Origin: Streptococcus varani
Lineage (GTDB): Bacteria; Bacillota; Bacilli; Lactobacillales; Streptococcaceae
NCBI RefSeq assembly: GCF_001375655.1
Contig: NZ_CTEN01000001.1
Span: 248,001 to 312,000, forward strand
Length of the DNA: 64,000 bases
Direction: 5' to 3'
Shown: positions 17,012 to 28,860 of the stretch, in pieces
Layout: each line of letters begins with the position of its first letter
How positions within the stretch are numbered: position 1 is the first letter of the stretch
Made by a program: the position numbers and the translations under genes
Notes under the pieces: model-generated
Told to the model about the DNA's origin: nothing
The model's input: only the letters and a program-made list of their open reading frames with translations
Database searches by the model: none

Positions 17012-17461
17012 TTAATCTTTGTTTATGAAGTGTTGGATTGGTCCATCTTGCTTCAATAAGGCTTCTTTTAAAAAGGCAGGATTGAGATTGATAGCAGCTA
17101 AATCATCAAGGGCAACCCATTGGCAGTCCCTAGTCTGACCACCCTCTTCCATTTGATGATTGGGCTCGGATAAAGGACGAACTAGGTAGTGAAACTCAAT
17201 CTGATGAAAGTCTTGATCCTCTAGAGTAAAGAGGTTCTCAACCACAAAGGCTAGTTTTTCAATTTTTACATCAATGTCAATTTCTTCCCTAACTTCCCTT
17301 TTAAGGGCTTCTTCTGTCTTTTCACCAACATGGATTGCCCCACCGATGGTATAATATTCTTCTTTTGGTGATTTAGCTAGAAAAATTTTTCCATCCTGAA
17401 TGACAAGGGCTGAAACCCTAACTCCAAAAGAACCTTGATCTGTCTGTGTCCTGAAATCCAT
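17012..17461 (-). CDS. Nudix hydrolase
   Basis: A 149-aa protein with the Nudix box spread over [20 protein letters not shown] then EI (GX5EX7REUXEE pattern), placed about residues 47-69. Such enzymes hydrolyse nucleoside diphosphates linked to other groups; the substrate is not readable here. The frame runs further upstream to 17557, but AAGGAGG lies just before the ATG at 17461 and the upstream extension is Cys/Phe-rich and unlike the family, so I use 17461. It may form an operon with mnmG, 14 bases downstream. Confidence 0.85.
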   Translation of the reverse strand: MDFRTQTDQGSFGVRVSALVIQDGKIFLAKSPKEEYYTIGGAIHVGEKTEEALKREVREEIDIDVKIEKLAFVVENLFTLEDQDFHQIEFHYLVRPLSEPNHQMEEGGQTRDCQWVALDDLAAINLNPAFLKEALLKQDGPIQHFINKD

Positions 17462-17572
17462 CTTCTCCTCCTTGCAATATAAAACACAAAAATAGCCAAA
17501 ACTCCCGAAAATTGCATGCCAAAAAGGCACACAATTCCCATGAGCTTTGACCATCATGTTATTGTTAAGTTT

Positions 17573-17600
17573 ATTGTATCAAATATGACATAAAAGTCAA
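17573..17600 (-). promoter_or_regulatory. Promoter upstream of the nudix-mnmG genes
   Basis: On the minus strand TTGACT (17600-17595), 16-bp spacer, TACAAT (17578-17573), about 112 bases before the nudix start. Confidence 0.5.
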
Positions 17601-17644
17601 TAATTGTTGATTAAACTTCTAGATTCCTTGACAACAACTGTCAA

Positions 17645-18883
<1,239 letters not shown>

Positions 18884-18961
18884 TCAAGATTTCTCCATAA
18901 TTCCAACTAGATAAGAAATTGAAAGCATTCTCAAAAAGAGCTGGTTGCATGTCCTTTGATT

Positions 18962-18970
18962 TGTTATAAT
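18962..18970 (+). promoter_or_regulatory. Extended -10 promoter of sdaAB
   Basis: TG-T-TATAAT at 18962-18970, 26 bases before the sdaAB start codon; the -35 is poor, as is common with extended -10 promoters. Confidence 0.55.
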
Positions 18971-18995
18971 GTGAGTAAGAAAAAGTGAGGCAAGT

Positions 18996-19667
18996 ATGAC
19001 AAATTTAAAATTTCAATCTGTTTTTGACATTATCGGACCAGTTATTATTGGTCCATCCTCTAGCCATACTGCTGGCGCCGTTCGAATTGGAAAAATCGTA
19101 TCCTCTATTTTTGGCGATAAACCAAGGGAAGTTGAATTTCAACTCTTCAATTCTTTTGCCAAAACCTACCGTGGACATGGGACAGATGTGGCACTGGTAG
19201 CTGGAATTTTGGGTATGGATACGGATGATTCACGAATTCCTCAAGCTCTAGATATTGCAAGAGAACAAGGGATTAAGGTTTACTGGAAAGTCCACAAAGA
19301 CAGCAATGCTCCCCATCCGAATACCACGCGCATTTTGATTAAAAATGACGAAAAATCTCTATCTGCAACTGGTATTTCCATCGGTGGAGGTAATATTCAA
19401 GTGACCGAACTAAACGGCTTTGCGGTCAATTTACATATGAATACTCCAACTCTTATCATCGTTCATCAAGATGTCCCTGGAATGATTGCACATGTGACCG
19501 ATATTCTATCTAAATACGACATCAACATCGCACAAATGAATGTGACTCGAGAAAAGGCTGGTGAAAAAGCGATCATGATTATCGAAGTCGATTCTCACCA
19601 ATGCGATGAAGCCGTTGAAGAAATCAGTCAAATTCCACATTTACATAATGTCAACTTCTTCAAGTAG
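18996..19667 (+). CDS. sdaAB: L-serine dehydratase, iron-sulfur dependent, beta subunit
   Basis: A 223-aa beta subunit. The N-terminal domain carries the conserved GPSSSHTAGAVRIG segment (about residues 19-32) and the C-terminal part is an ACT domain (about 148-220: LIIVHQDVPGMIAHVTDIL). With the alpha subunit it deaminates L-serine to pyruvate and ammonia using a [4Fe-4S] cluster. Start supported by GTGAGG 6 bases upstream. The alpha gene follows after 11 bases. The ACT domain suggests serine sensing. Confidence 0.95.
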   Translation: MTNLKFQSVFDIIGPVIIGPSSSHTAGAVRIGKIVSSIFGDKPREVEFQLFNSFAKTYRGHGTDVALVAGILGMDTDDSRIPQALDIAREQGIKVYWKVHKDSNAPHPNTTRILIKNDEKSLSATGISIGGGNIQVTELNGFAVNLHMNTPTLIIVHQDVPGMIAHVTDILSKYDINIAQMNVTREKAGEKAIMIIEVDSHQCDEAVEEISQIPHLHNVNFFK

Positions 19668-19678
19668 AAAGGGATAAG

Positions 19679-20551
19679 ATGTTTTATACTATAAAAGAAC
19701 TAGTCCACCAGGCAAATACGTTTTTTTCAGGTAATGTAGCCGAGTTGATGTTGACTACTGAAACGGAATTGACTGGTCGAAGTCGGGAAGAAAACTTGAC
19801 AATTATGTCAAAAAACTTGACAGTAATGAAAAATTCAATCCAAAAAGGATTGAATGACCATAAATCGCTTTCTGGTTTAACAGGAGGAGATGCGGCTAAA
19901 TTAGACCGTTATCTGAAGTCTGGTAAAACTTTAGCCGGTGCTAGTGTTCTATCTGCCGCTCGTAATGCAATGGCTGTCAATGAATTCAATGCTAAAATGG
20001 GTTTGGTTTGTGCGACACCGACAGCAGGATCAGCAGGTTGCTTGCCTGCTGTCCTAGGATTAGCAATAGAAAAACTCGCTTTGAGCCATGAAGAACAATT
20101 AAACTTCCTCTTTTCTGCTGGAGCTTTTGGTTTGGTTATTGCAAACAATGCCTCTATTTCTGGTGCTGAAGGGGGTTGTCAAGCTGAGGTAGGATCAGCT
20201 GCTGCTATGTCTGCAGCAGCACTTACCTTAGCAGCTGGCGGAACTCCCCACCAAGCCAGTCAAGCTATCTGCTTTGTCATAAAAAATATGTTGGGCCTAA
20301 TCTGTGATCCGGTCGCAGGCTTAGTTGAGGTGCCCTGCGTCAAACGAAATGCTATGGGAGCAAGCTATGCCCTAGTCGCTGCGGATATGGCTCTCGCGGG
20401 TATAGAATCTAAAATTCCAGCAGACGAAGTTATTAACGCTATGTACCAAGTTGGTTCTAGCCTACCACCTGCTTTCCGCGAAACAGCCGAAGGCGGGCTT
20501 GCAGCAACTCCAACTGGTCGCAAACTGGCTAGAGAATTTTTTGGAGAATAG
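19679..20551 (+). CDS. sdaAA: L-serine dehydratase, iron-sulfur dependent, alpha subunit
   Basis: A 290-aa alpha subunit with the cluster-binding cysteines visible in CATPTAGSAGCLPAVLG (about 113-129) and ICDPVAGLVEVPC (about 205-217). Gly/Ala-rich helices in between are typical. It acts with the preceding beta subunit to convert serine to pyruvate. The next gene, a histidine phosphatase, begins 2 bases after its stop, so the three are one operon. Full length. Confidence 0.95.
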   Translation: MFYTIKELVHQANTFFSGNVAELMLTTETELTGRSREENLTIMSKNLTVMKNSIQKGLNDHKSLSGLTGGDAAKLDRYLKSGKTLAGASVLSAARNAMAVNEFNAKMGLVCATPTAGSAGCLPAVLGLAIEKLALSHEEQLNFLFSAGAFGLVIANNASISGAEGGCQAEVGSAAAMSAAALTLAAGGTPHQASQAICFVIKNMLGLICDPVAGLVEVPCVKRNAMGASYALVAADMALAGIESKIPADEVINAMYQVGSSLPPAFRETAEGGLAATPTGRKLAREFFGE

Positions 20552-20553
20552 TC

Positions 20554-21111
20554 ATGACTACAATCTATTTTATTCGCCATGCCCAACCAAACTATGACAA
20601 CCATGATGACTATTCTAGAGAACTAACTGAAAAAGGTTTACAAGATAGTAAAGACCTTGTCAAGCGGTTCGAAGATATTAAGATTGATGCTTTCTATTCC
20701 AGTCCTTACGTTCGGGCTATTGATACCATCAAACCTTTAGCCGAAAACCGACAAAAAACAATCCACCTTGTCAAAAATTTTAGAGAAAGAAAGATTGGCA
20801 ATCATTGGATTAAAGATTTTAATGGGTTTGTTGAAAAACAGTGGACTGATTTCTCATTTAGACTTTCAGATGGTGAATCTCTTTCCCAAGTTCAGTCACG
20901 CAATATCCAAGCATTAGAAACTTTACTAAAAGAACATCCAGAGCAAACACTTGTCGTCGGCAGTCATGGAACGGCACTTTCCGCTATTATCAACTACTAT
21001 CAGCCAGCGTTCACTTATAGTGACTTCCAGAAAATTAAAGATGTTTTCCCTTGGCTGATTACACTGCAATTTGATGGCAACTCTTGTATATCCATCGCTG
21101 AATTCCAATAA
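20554..21111 (+). CDS. Histidine phosphatase family protein (phosphoglycerate-mutase-like)
   Basis: A 185-aa single-domain protein with the catalytic RHAQP motif at residues 8-12, a second Arg in SSPYVRAIDT and the C-terminal catalytic His in VGSHGTALS. It is a small-molecule phosphatase or mutase-like enzyme; the substrate is unknown. It begins 2 bases after sdaAA, so it is cotranscribed with the serine dehydratase genes; a link to serine or glycolytic phosphoester metabolism is only inference. A short bidirectional hairpin follows. Confidence 0.85.
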   Translation: MTTIYFIRHAQPNYDNHDDYSRELTEKGLQDSKDLVKRFEDIKIDAFYSSPYVRAIDTIKPLAENRQKTIHLVKNFRERKIGNHWIKDFNGFVEKQWTDFSFRLSDGESLSQVQSRNIQALETLLKEHPEQTLVVGSHGTALSAIINYYQPAFTYSDFQKIKDVFPWLITLQFDGNSCISIAEFQ

Positions 21112-21112
21112 A

Positions 21113-21136
21113 AAGAGACGACAAATCGTCCTTTTT
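21113..21136. terminator. Bidirectional terminator between the phosphatase and OFA transporter
   Basis: GACGA-CAAA-TCGTC flanked by A-rich sequence on the left and CTTTTTT on the right, between convergent genes. The stem is short (5 bp plus flanking A/T pairing). Confidence 0.55.
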
Positions 21137-22341
21137 TATTTTGCAGTAATTTTACGATAGGTGAAGTTAAATCCGATACCAAGAATAGCCAATACAATAG
21201 CCACATAGAAAGCAACTGAGAAGTTTCCGTTGTTTGCTGTTGCAATTTTAGCTGCAATGCTTGGTGCAAAGTAGGCTGCGATAGAGTAACCCGAGAAGAC
21301 AATAACATAGTTGACACCTTGATTAGCTGGTCCGTAATTTTCCATTACAATTGATGGAAAGACCCCCATGACACCACCAAAACAGATTCCTAAGCCGACA
21401 ATCCCGACAATAAAGCCGATTTGGCCGGGTACAAAAGCAATAACTGCCAAGGCCAGAGCAACAACTGTGTAGATGATGTATAGGGTTTTAGAGCGACCAA
21501 TTTTATCCGATACACTACCCCAGATGAAACGACCACTAGAGTTAGCAACGGAATAGAGTGACACGTAAAGGGCAGCTGCCGTTGCAGACAAACCAAACAT
21601 GGACGTACCAATTGTACGAGCGTTAGCCGCAATCATCAATCCTGAGAAAGCACCAACAAAGAACATAAGGATAATAACATAGAAAACTGGAGTTTTGATC
21701 ATCTCCACCCAGTTTTTGTTGGCCATTGTTTTACCAGCAGCTTGTTCTGGCGGATTCCAGCCTTCTGGTTTATAGCCTGCAGGAGCTTTTTTGATAAAGA
21801 GACTGGCAACAAGGACAATAACAATGTAGACCATACCAATCGTACGGAAAGCATATCGAACATCATGTGAAAGAATGAGGCTATTTCCAATGGGAGAAGC
21901 AAATACGGCTGCTAAGCCCATTCCTCCAGTGATAATACCGGATGCCAAACCACGTTTGTCTGGGAAGAGACGCAATGTATTGGATAAACATCCTGAGTAG
22001 GCAAAACCTTGACCAAGACCAGCAATCACCCCGTAATATAGATACAGTTGAGTTAGACTTGTAGCTGTCCCAGTCAGGTAAAAACCAACCGCAAACATAA
22101 GAGCTCCAACGGCGATACTCCATTTTACCCATCCTTTATCTGCAAAGTATCCACCTAAAATCATTGGAATTGGTCCAATAGCCGAGTTGATAGAAAATGC
22201 TAGCATAATCTCTGGCATACTCCACTTCATCTGCTCACTCAAGGGCATAGCAAAAGTTGAGAAGGCATAAACAGCGCCTGTACAGAGGAGAATAGCTGTT
22301 GAAGCCGCCAATACTACCCATCGATTCAGTTTTTCATCCAT
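21136..22341 (-). CDS. OFA-family major facilitator transporter
   Basis: A 401-aa protein with about 12 membrane helices in two halves. The MFS loop 2-3 motif appears as GGYFADKGWVKW, and the family segments GLGQGFAYSGCLSNTLRLFP and GLASGIITGGMGLAAVFAS are typical of the oxalate:formate antiporter-like (OFA) group. Members move small carboxylates such as formate, oxalate, lactate or pyruvate; the substrate here is unknown. Its neighbours are serine dehydratase (pyruvate producing) and flavoenzymes of the fumarate/urocanate reductase type, so a monocarboxylate or electron-acceptor substrate is plausible. Divergent from the flavin reductase gene. Confidence 0.85.
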   Translation of the reverse strand: MDEKLNRWVVLAASTAILLCTGAVYAFSTFAMPLSEQMKWSMPEIMLAFSINSAIGPIPMILGGYFADKGWVKWSIAVGALMFAVGFYLTGTATSLTQLYLYYGVIAGLGQGFAYSGCLSNTLRLFPDKRGLASGIITGGMGLAAVFASPIGNSLILSHDVRYAFRTIGMVYIVIVLVASLFIKKAPAGYKPEGWNPPEQAAGKTMANKNWVEMIKTPVFYVIILMFFVGAFSGLMIAANARTIGTSMFGLSATAAALYVSLYSVANSSGRFIWGSVSDKIGRSKTLYIIYTVVALALAVIAFVPGQIGFIVGIVGLGICFGGVMGVFPSIVMENYGPANQGVNYVIVFSGYSIAAYFAPSIAAKIATANNGNFSVAFYVAIVLAILGIGFNFTYRKITAK

Positions 22342-22509
22342 GATATATCTCCTTAAAAGAATTTGTATAATATTTCACAAAAATAATAACAAAAAGATTT
22401 TTTTATGTCAATACTTTTATAGAAATTTATGTATTCTTTTACAGATAACGCTTGCAAAATAGGTGTGTTTGGTGTATAGTTAAAGAAAAAATTGAGAGGA
22501 AATTCACAA

Positions 22510-23118
22510 ATGAAACTTGTTGCTATTGTAGGGACCAACTCAGGTCGCTCTACCAATCGCAAACTTCTACAATTCATGGCCAAGCACTTTGCCAATCAGG
22601 CAGAGATTGAGCTTCTTGAAATTAAGAATTTGCCAGCCTTTAATGAGCCTGAAGAGCGCGTAGCTCCAGAAGCAGTTGATCAGTTTTCAAAAAAGATTTT
22701 AGCCTCAGATGGAGTTATCATTGCTACGCCTGAGTATGACCACACTATCCCAGCACCACTTGCTAGTGCGTTGGAGTGGATTGCTTATACCAGTCGCGCT
22801 CTCATTAACAAACCAACTATGATTGTAGGGGCTTCTCTAGGTTCTCTCGGAACCTCACGTGCTCAAAGCCACTTGCGCCAAATCCTTAACGCACCCGAAC
22901 TCAAAGCTCGCGTTATGCCGGGTATTGAATTTTTCCTTGGTCACTCTGAACAAGCTTTGGATGCTGATTCAAATCTCTTGGTTCCTGAAAAAGTTGCCGA
23001 ACTGGAAGAGAACTTCGCAGAATTTTTAGTGTTCGCTAAGATTACCCATGTTTTAGTGAATCAGGCCAATACCGACCGCAAACGAAATTTTGCTTGGGAA
23101 TTAGAGGAAGGAGAGTAA
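22510..23118 (+). CDS. NADPH-dependent FMN reductase family protein
   Basis: A 202-aa flavodoxin-like reductase. The flavin phosphate loop is [15 protein letters not shown] (about residues 8-22), and the conserved [18 protein letters not shown] and [13 protein letters not shown] segments are those of the NADPH:FMN reductase family. It probably supplies reduced FMN. The frame opens at a TTG (22492), but GAGAGGAAA precedes the ATG at 22510, which gives the normal family N-terminus. The next gene starts 3 bases after its stop and itself begins with a paralogous reductase domain, so the pair looks like a tandem duplication that later gained extra domains. Confidence 0.88.
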   Translation: MKLVAIVGTNSGRSTNRKLLQFMAKHFANQAEIELLEIKNLPAFNEPEERVAPEAVDQFSKKILASDGVIIATPEYDHTIPAPLASALEWIAYTSRALINKPTMIVGASLGSLGTSRAQSHLRQILNAPELKARVMPGIEFFLGHSEQALDADSNLLVPEKVAELEENFAEFLVFAKITHVLVNQANTDRKRNFAWELEEGE

Positions 23119-23120
23119 GT

Positions 23121-25334
23121 ATGATGAAATTTATCGCCATCGTCGGAACCAATGCTTCCAAATCATACAACCGTAAACTCTTGCAGTTCATACAAAAACA
23201 TTTTGCAAGTAAAGCTGATATTGAAATTCTTGAAATTGTTGATGTGCCTATGTTTGATGAAACCAATGATCAATCAAACACTCCAGTTCTTCAAGAATTT
23301 AATGAAAAAATTCTGGCTGCTGATGGGGTTATCATTTCTACTCCTGAGCACAACCATACTATCCCATCTAGCCTCAATAGCTTGCTGGAGTGGCTGTCCT
23401 TCAATCTCCACCCACTAGCAGGTAAACCAACTATGATAGTGGGAGCTTCTTATGATGTACAAGGCTCATCACGTGCACAGCTCCATTTACGTCAAATCTT
23501 AGATGCACCAGGTGTCAATGCCACTGTTATGCCGGGCAATGAGTTCCTTCTAGGACGAGTGCATCATGCTTTTGATGAAAATGGAAATTTAAAAGACATT
23601 AAAACAGTGGACTTCTTGGAATCTTGCTTCAATCGCTTTATCCGCTTTGCCAACATAGCTAATCAGCTCAATGAACCGGAAGAAGTGACCTTTGAACCTG
23701 GAACCTACTCCGTCACAACAGCCGGACACAACGGTGATTTACCAATGCAAGTCACTCTCTCTCAAGACCGCATCGAAAAGATTGATATTGATTCTTCTGG
23801 AGAAACCGGTGGTATCGCCGATATTGTCTTCACTCGTGTTCCTGCAGAAATCATCGAAGGTCAAACCCTCAATGTTGATGCAGTATCTGGTGCTTCCGTT
23901 ACATCAAACGGTGTTCTAGACGGCGTAGCCCGTGCTATCAAGTTAGCTGGTGGAAATCCAGATATTCTTCGTTCTCGTCCAAAAGCAGCCTCTGCTTTAG
24001 ATAAAGAAGACAAGACTTATGATACCGACTTAGTAATTGTCGGTGGTGGTGGTGCCGGATTGGCTGCCGCTGCGCGTGCCCTTCAAGAAGACAAGAAAGT
24101 CATCGTGGTGGAAAAATTCCCTGCGGTTGGCGGAAATACCGTTCGCGCTGGTGGACCAATGAACGCACCAGACCCAGCATGGCAAAATACCTTTGCTGCG
24201 AACCCGGGTGAAGCCCACAACTTGCAGGAATTGCATGATATTGATGAAACAACGATTGATCCAGAATTCCTGGAAGATTTTCGTTCACTCAAAATCGAAT
24301 TGGAAAACTACTTCAAAGACCCAACTTATCTCTTTGATTCTAAACTCCTCTACCGCATCCAAACCTATATTGGTGGTAAACGAACTGACCTCAAAGGTCA
24401 AGAAATCCATGGTAACTATGACTTAGTCAAAGTCTTGACTGAAAGAGCCCTCGAATCCGTTCGCTGGTTGGAAAATGTCGGCGTTGAATTTGTTCGTGAT
24501 GAAGTGACCATGCCAGTTGGTGCACTATGGCGCCGTGGTCACAAGCCTAAAGTGCCAATGGGAGTTGCCTTCATCTCTGTCCTTCAGGACTATGTACTGA
24601 AACACGGTGGCACTATCCTGACTGATAGCCCTGTAAAAGAATTGATTGTCACAGACGGTCAGATTACTGGTGTCAAAGCTACTGGACGTAATGGACAAAA
24701 CATTACTGTCAATGCCAAAGCTGTTATCCTGACAACAGGTGGTTTTGGAGCTAACACTAAGATGCTGCAAGAGTACAACACTTACTGGTCAGAAATTGCA
24801 GATGATATCGCAACATCTAATACTCCAGCCGTAACCGGTGACGGTATCATCCTTGGTCAATCAGTCGGTGCTGACTTAGTCGGAATGGGCTTCAGCCAAA
24901 TGATGCCAGTATCCGACCCTGTCACCGGTGCCCTCTTCTCTGGTCTCCAAGTACCGCCAGCAAACTTTATTATGGTCAACACCCAAGGCAAACGCTTTGT
25001 TGATGAGTATGGTAGCCGAGACAAACTATCACAAGCAGCTATTGACAACGGTGGGCTCTTCTATCTGATTGCTGATGACAATATCAAGGCAACTGCTTAC
25101 AATACCAGTCAAGATAAAATTGATGCTCAGGTAGCAGCTGGAACCCTTTTCCGTGCAGATACAGTGGAAGAATTGGCAAGCCAAATCAACATTGAACCAG
25201 CTGTCTTGGTGGATACCATTACTAAATACAACTCCTATGTAGATGCAGGCTTTGACCCTGAATTCCATGTTATTCTCCTATTTGATAGTCTCCCAAGTCG
25301 AAATAACATCACCACGACCGGTGATGTTGGCTAA
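23121..25334 (+). pseudogene. Flavocytochrome c-type reductase, N-terminal part of an interrupted gene
   Basis: The intact gene would be a three-domain flavoenzyme. There is an NADPH:FMN reductase domain (about residues 1-185), an FMN-binding domain (about 193-275, with the SGASVTS flavin-attachment-type motif), and an FAD-binding fumarate/urocanate reductase domain (from about 302, dinucleotide motif [13 protein letters not shown]). The host sequence ends near 25265 after AGFDPEF (residue 715). The frame then runs 22 codons into inserted phage DNA before stopping. The last 89 residues are found at 28861-29130. The product lacks the C-terminal FAD-contacting segment and is probably inactive. 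A GGAGAG motif precedes the paired ATG at 23121. Confidence 0.88.
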
Positions 25335-28300
25335 ATGTTTGAAATTAATATTGAACTGTTGAAGAATGTCCTTTAAGCTAGTGTAGTTCGTGGCAGTTCG
25401 GAACAAGTTAACGTCGCCAATGTTCAGTTTTGAACTAGGGCGATCACTAGAGCGATGAGCATCGATCTCTAGTTTCCCCGGTAAAGTCTTTACAGACCAG
25501 CCGTCTGAGTTGTCAAAGGCAGATGAAGCTAAACGTACGACATCACCAACGATATCAATCTGGTCTATGTTATTACCATTCCAACAGCGAACACCAACAA
25601 AGCCACCATCATTAGAGGATTCCGTTCCATTACGATTAGAACCGATAATGGTGACACCCGTCTTCTTACCATTGGAAGTACCTGTTGTAAACCGGATAAA
25701 TTGCGTTGGATAACCTGATAAGACCCTACGAAGCGCCGGGCTGTCCGTGTAGAAATCCAAGGCTCCTGTATTGAGATTGAATTTTGTAGCCCCATTAATA
25801 GCGGCTAACAGACCTCCTTTAACCCGATTCGCTGAGATGTCCACAGCTTGAACCTGTGTGATAAAGGCTGTTTTGGCAAAGAGCTGTCGCACATAAGCTT
25901 CATTGGCAAAGAGCTTAGTAAAGAGGGCTTGATCAACCTTAACGTGCTTAGCGCTCACAGCTTCTGCGGATAAGAGGTATCCTGTAATAGCCCCTGCCTT
26001 AATATGACCGGTCTCTACAGCACCAGTCACTAACTTTCGGCTTGTGATAGAGCCATCAACCAACATATCGCCACTGACTTTTATAAGATTACTAAAGATC
26101 CTTATAGCATCAGGGGTTACTGCAAAGGAGGAGCCAATAGCTCTTGCCATATCGCTAGTACTCTTACCAGCCTTGAGGACAATACCATCAGAAGTGATGC
26201 TCACATCGGCTTTTTTGAGCGTCTGGTTACTGAGACTTTCCACATTGGCTTTTATCTCGCTAGAAGTCTGTTCAAACTGCGAACGAAATTGTGTCAGCTT
26301 TTGGTCCGAGTAGGCTTTCAGGTCATCTGGAGATGGACTCCAATCGGCTGCGATAGAGCCTTTTGTCAGTCGCAGCTTAGTCACACGAAAGGTTAGCTGA
26401 CTAGCTGTAAAGCGTATCTTAAGAGATGTACCTAAATAGTTAGTAGAGTTTGCGACAAAGCTGACCTGATAGGTGCCACGGCCTAAGACCGTTCGCTCTA
26501 CCTCGCCAAGCCTTTGAATCTTACCGCTGTGACCGTGTAGTTCAATCTCATAAGAGCCAAAGGCTGTTTTATTAGTAGTGAAATAATTAAAGGCAAGGGT
26601 CAACGTATCGCCAACCGAAACACCTTTCACGGCCAAAGTGGCACCAAAGTCATAAAGGTCAAAAAGACCGTCGGACGAGACCGTCACATAGACATCTTTG
26701 TCCGTCCCTAATGCGTAATTCTGACCACCAGATGAGAGACTTTCAAAGCGTCTTGCGACTCCCCTTGCATTCTCCTCATAGGTCGACTTAGCCACATAAG
26801 ACCCACTAACTTCTGTTCGTAAGGCTGTGAGCTGCCTTGCCGTTTCTGTTTTGCTGGCTTCAAAATAACGACTGGCTCTGGTTGGTTCTAAAGCAGTGTA
26901 TGTCTCAAGGGCTTTCAGTGAGGTTTTAAAGCCCGCAGCAGTTTGTTCACTCTGGCTTTCAACCTGATCAATCCTACCCTTGACAGTCTCTGTTAGCCGG
27001 TTAAAAGTAGCTAGCTCTTGATGAACAGTCTGCTTAAAAGTGGCTAGGCCTGAAACAGCATTTTCAACCTGTGTGGTTAAGGCAGCCTGTTGTTGGCCTT
27101 GGCTAAGAGATTGTGCTTTAACTTGAGCGATTTGAGCTAAGGCTGTTTGCCTATGATTGGTTAGTTCTTTGGTAAGTCCTTGAAGTTCTGCCTGTGATTG
27201 AACTAAAGCAGCCTGCGCTTTCAAAGCCAGACCTTTAGCTTCACTGGCGACTGGTAATAGCTGATTATCCAAGCGACTGGTCAGTTCTGATTTGAAGACT
27301 TCTACTTTGGCTTCCACCTTAAGTTTAAAGTTATCAAAATTAAGTTCTGCTAAGCGAAATCGGTCATCAAGTTCACGATTCCTAGCAACAATACGCTCCT
27401 CAAGTTCACGATAAAGCTGTTGGATAGACTGATTGTTACTATGGATGAATTCTTCTGTGTAACGTTCGATGGCTTGTCTTCGTGATGTCGACTCACGATT
27501 TTGCACCGAGCTGTAATCTCCTAAAATGACAGTTGAACTGTCCTCATTTAACTTGTCGTAACTAATCTCATCAATTCGAGCTTCAAAGGCAATACCAACA
27601 TCATCATAGATGATAGCAACGGTATCACCTTTAGAAGCATCTAATCCTAAACTCAAAATATCAGCCTTATAAATTCGCAAAGGAACTGATAAACGTTGTA
27701 ACTCTCGCCACGTTGCCTTCAAAAGCGCTGACTTGTCTTCTATATCTTCATTGACAAAAACACCCCATCGGTGTTTTAGAACACCATTTTGTGATAGGCC
27801 GTAGGTTTCTTTAGCCTTGTCTAGAGCGATAAAGTTTTGCCCTCTAGGCTTATCGGTAGGGTCTCCATTTGCTTGAGACCATACAATATCTGTAAACTCA
27901 ATCCTGCGGCCGTACCCATCCCCGCTAGGTGATGGTTCACCTTTTCCTCGACCAATCAAACAAGTTACGATATCATCGGTCGACTCCTCATACACAACCT
28001 TCAGTAAGTTGTTCCCATGCTCAAATTGCTTACCTGTTGGTTGACCAAAGCGATGCGCTAGGTCAATATAACGACTAGTGATTTTATTCTTGACAAAAGT
28101 ATACCTGACCGAAAACTCACACCCATAGGTCTCCACTAATTTCACTAAGGCCTCTCTCGGACTGATATAGTAGAAATTGATAGTTCTCAACTCGCTAAGA
28201 CCACTCACTGAGCCGACTTGATAACCTGTCCCTTCAAGAATAACAGCCAAACTCTCGGCTGCAGAAGAGGAGCATTGACGCCTATCCTTAATAACGGCAA

Positions 28301-28562
28301 TGGTGTGGAGGTCACTTTCCGCTTTATCTAACCCTTTAAAATAACGGCTATCTTCGAGTTGCTGGTCAATGACCTTGAATAACTTGAAGGCATCTTTGTG
28401 GAAAAAACCGAAGTACATAAACGGCTCGATGGCATAGTCAACAGGTAGTTCAAAGCTAGCTTGATCCCAGTCGTTGTTCTTTACTCTAAATTGCCAAGAT
28501 AATAAGACATCTTCACCGATCGTCGCAATTAATCGCTCGAGTTTATCAAAAAGATATATCAT
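25278..28562 (-). CDS. Phage tail endopeptidase / tail-fibre protein, 1094 aa
   Basis: The N-terminal 360 or so residues match the prophage minor structural/tail endopeptidase type ([18 protein letters not shown] at the start, [16 protein letters not shown] region, then [16 protein letters not shown]). A long Gln/Ala/Glu-rich coiled-coil (about 370-600) follows, then a carbohydrate-binding-like beta region (about 620-760). A helical stretch and a C-terminal receptor-binding-like domain with [11 protein letters not shown] complete it. Start supported by AGGGAGG. It overlaps the upstream Dit fragment by 4 bases, as in phage tail operons. It is intact although the rest of the phage is absent. 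Resemblance to PblB-type tail proteins of oral streptococcal phages, which can act as adhesins, is possible but unproven. Confidence 0.85.
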   Translation of the reverse strand: MIYLFDKLERLIATIGEDVLLSWQFRVKNNDWDQASFELPVDYAIEPFMYFGFFHKDAFKLFKVIDQQLEDSRYFKGLDKAESDLHTIAVIKDRRQCSSSAAESLAVILEGTGYQVGSVSGLSELRTINFYYISPREALVKLVETYGCEFSVRYTFVKNKITSRYIDLAHRFGQPTGKQFEHGNNLLKVVYEESTDDIVTCLIGRGKGEPSPSGDGYGRRIEFTDIVWSQANGDPTDKPRGQNFIALDKAKETYGLSQNGVLKHRWGVFVNEDIEDKSALLKATWRELQRLSVPLRIYKADILSLGLDASKGDTVAIIYDDVGIAFEARIDEISYDKLNEDSSTVILGDYSSVQNRESTSRRQAIERYTEEFIHSNNQSIQQLYRELEERIVARNRELDDRFRLAELNFDNFKLKVEAKVEVFKSELTSRLDNQLLPVASEAKGLALKAQAALVQSQAELQGLTKELTNHRQTALAQIAQVKAQSLSQGQQQAALTTQVENAVSGLATFKQTVHQELATFNRLTETVKGRIDQVESQSEQTAAGFKTSLKALETYTALEPTRASRYFEASKTETARQLTALRTEVSGSYVAKSTYEENARGVARRFESLSSGGQNYALGTDKDVYVTVSSDGLFDLYDFGATLAVKGVSVGDTLTLAFNYFTTNKTAFGSYEIELHGHSGKIQRLGEVERTVLGRGTYQVSFVANSTNYLGTSLKIRFTASQLTFRVTKLRLTKGSIAADWSPSPDDLKAYSDQKLTQFRSQFEQTSSEIKANVESLSNQTLKKADVSITSDGIVLKAGKSTSDMARAIGSSFAVTPDAIRIFSNLIKVSGDMLVDGSITSRKLVTGAVETGHIKAGAITGYLLSAEAVSAKHVKVDQALFTKLFANEAYVRQLFAKTAFITQVQAVDISANRVKGGLLAAINGATKFNLNTGALDFYTDSPALRRVLSGYPTQFIRFTTGTSNGKKTGVTIIGSNRNGTESSNDGGFVGVRCWNGNNIDQIDIVGDVVRLASSAFDNSDGWSVKTLPGKLEIDAHRSSDRPSSKLNIGDVNLFRTATNYTSLKDILQQFNINFKHLANITGRGDVISTWETIK

Positions 28563-28858
28563 AAATAAACCTCCCTGAACTCTGATGTAATGGTTGCGCC
28601 AATACTACAATTTAAGGTATTAACTCCCGAATCAAAAGCGAAATAACGGCTATTAACCATATCTAAATCACTAAGAATGTTTCGCCCATTTTGCGTGATT
28701 TTTCCGGTAACCATGTCTATTACAATGACGTTTCCTGCTTGATAAACACCTTTCAACCTAATGTACTTCTGACTCTCGACATGTAAAAGCCGCAATTCTG
28801 AACCACCTCCAGTTAAAGTTAAGGTGAGTTTTGGCTTTGTATTAAATAGACCATTGTT
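28559..28858 (-). pseudogene. C-terminal fragment of a phage distal tail (Dit-like) protein
   Basis: The frame is open from the insertion junction (an in-frame TGA at 28861-28859 spans it) to the stop at 28559. Residues [19 protein letters not shown] and VYQAGNVIVIDMVTGKI are typical of the C-terminal domain of siphovirus distal tail proteins. About two thirds of the usual protein is missing. It overlaps the tail-fibre gene by 4 bases. The frame has a TTG at 28795 but no independent ribosome binding site is convincing, so I treat it as truncated debris. Confidence 0.72.
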
Positions 28859-28860
28859 TC

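Larger units (their letters stand above)
25266..28860. mobile_element. 3,595-bp phage tail-gene fragment inserted in the flavocytochrome gene
   Basis: Host coding sequence stops at about 25265 and resumes in frame at about 28861. Joining 25265 to 28861 gives an uninterrupted 804-codon protein reading [10 protein letters not shown] across the junction. The insert holds, on the minus strand, the C-terminal third of a distal tail protein, a complete tail endopeptidase/fibre gene, and a start codon of a further gene cut off at once (GGAG then ATG at 25268-25266). There is no integrase, attachment site or transposase. TTC at 25263-25265 and 28858-28860 is the only exact shared end; TTCCAT and TTCAAT share 5 of 6. 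Boundaries are uncertain by about 3 bases. Confidence 0.8.

Noticed and set aside
25260..25265. GAATTC restriction site at the left phage junction, hinting at a cloning artefact
   Set aside because: The right junction has no such site, so a restriction-cloning origin is not supported.
25266..28860. Terminal inverted repeats of the phage fragment (CTATTTGATA and CTATTTAATA near the ends)
   Set aside because: Short, AT-rich and offset from the ends by different distances; consistent with chance.
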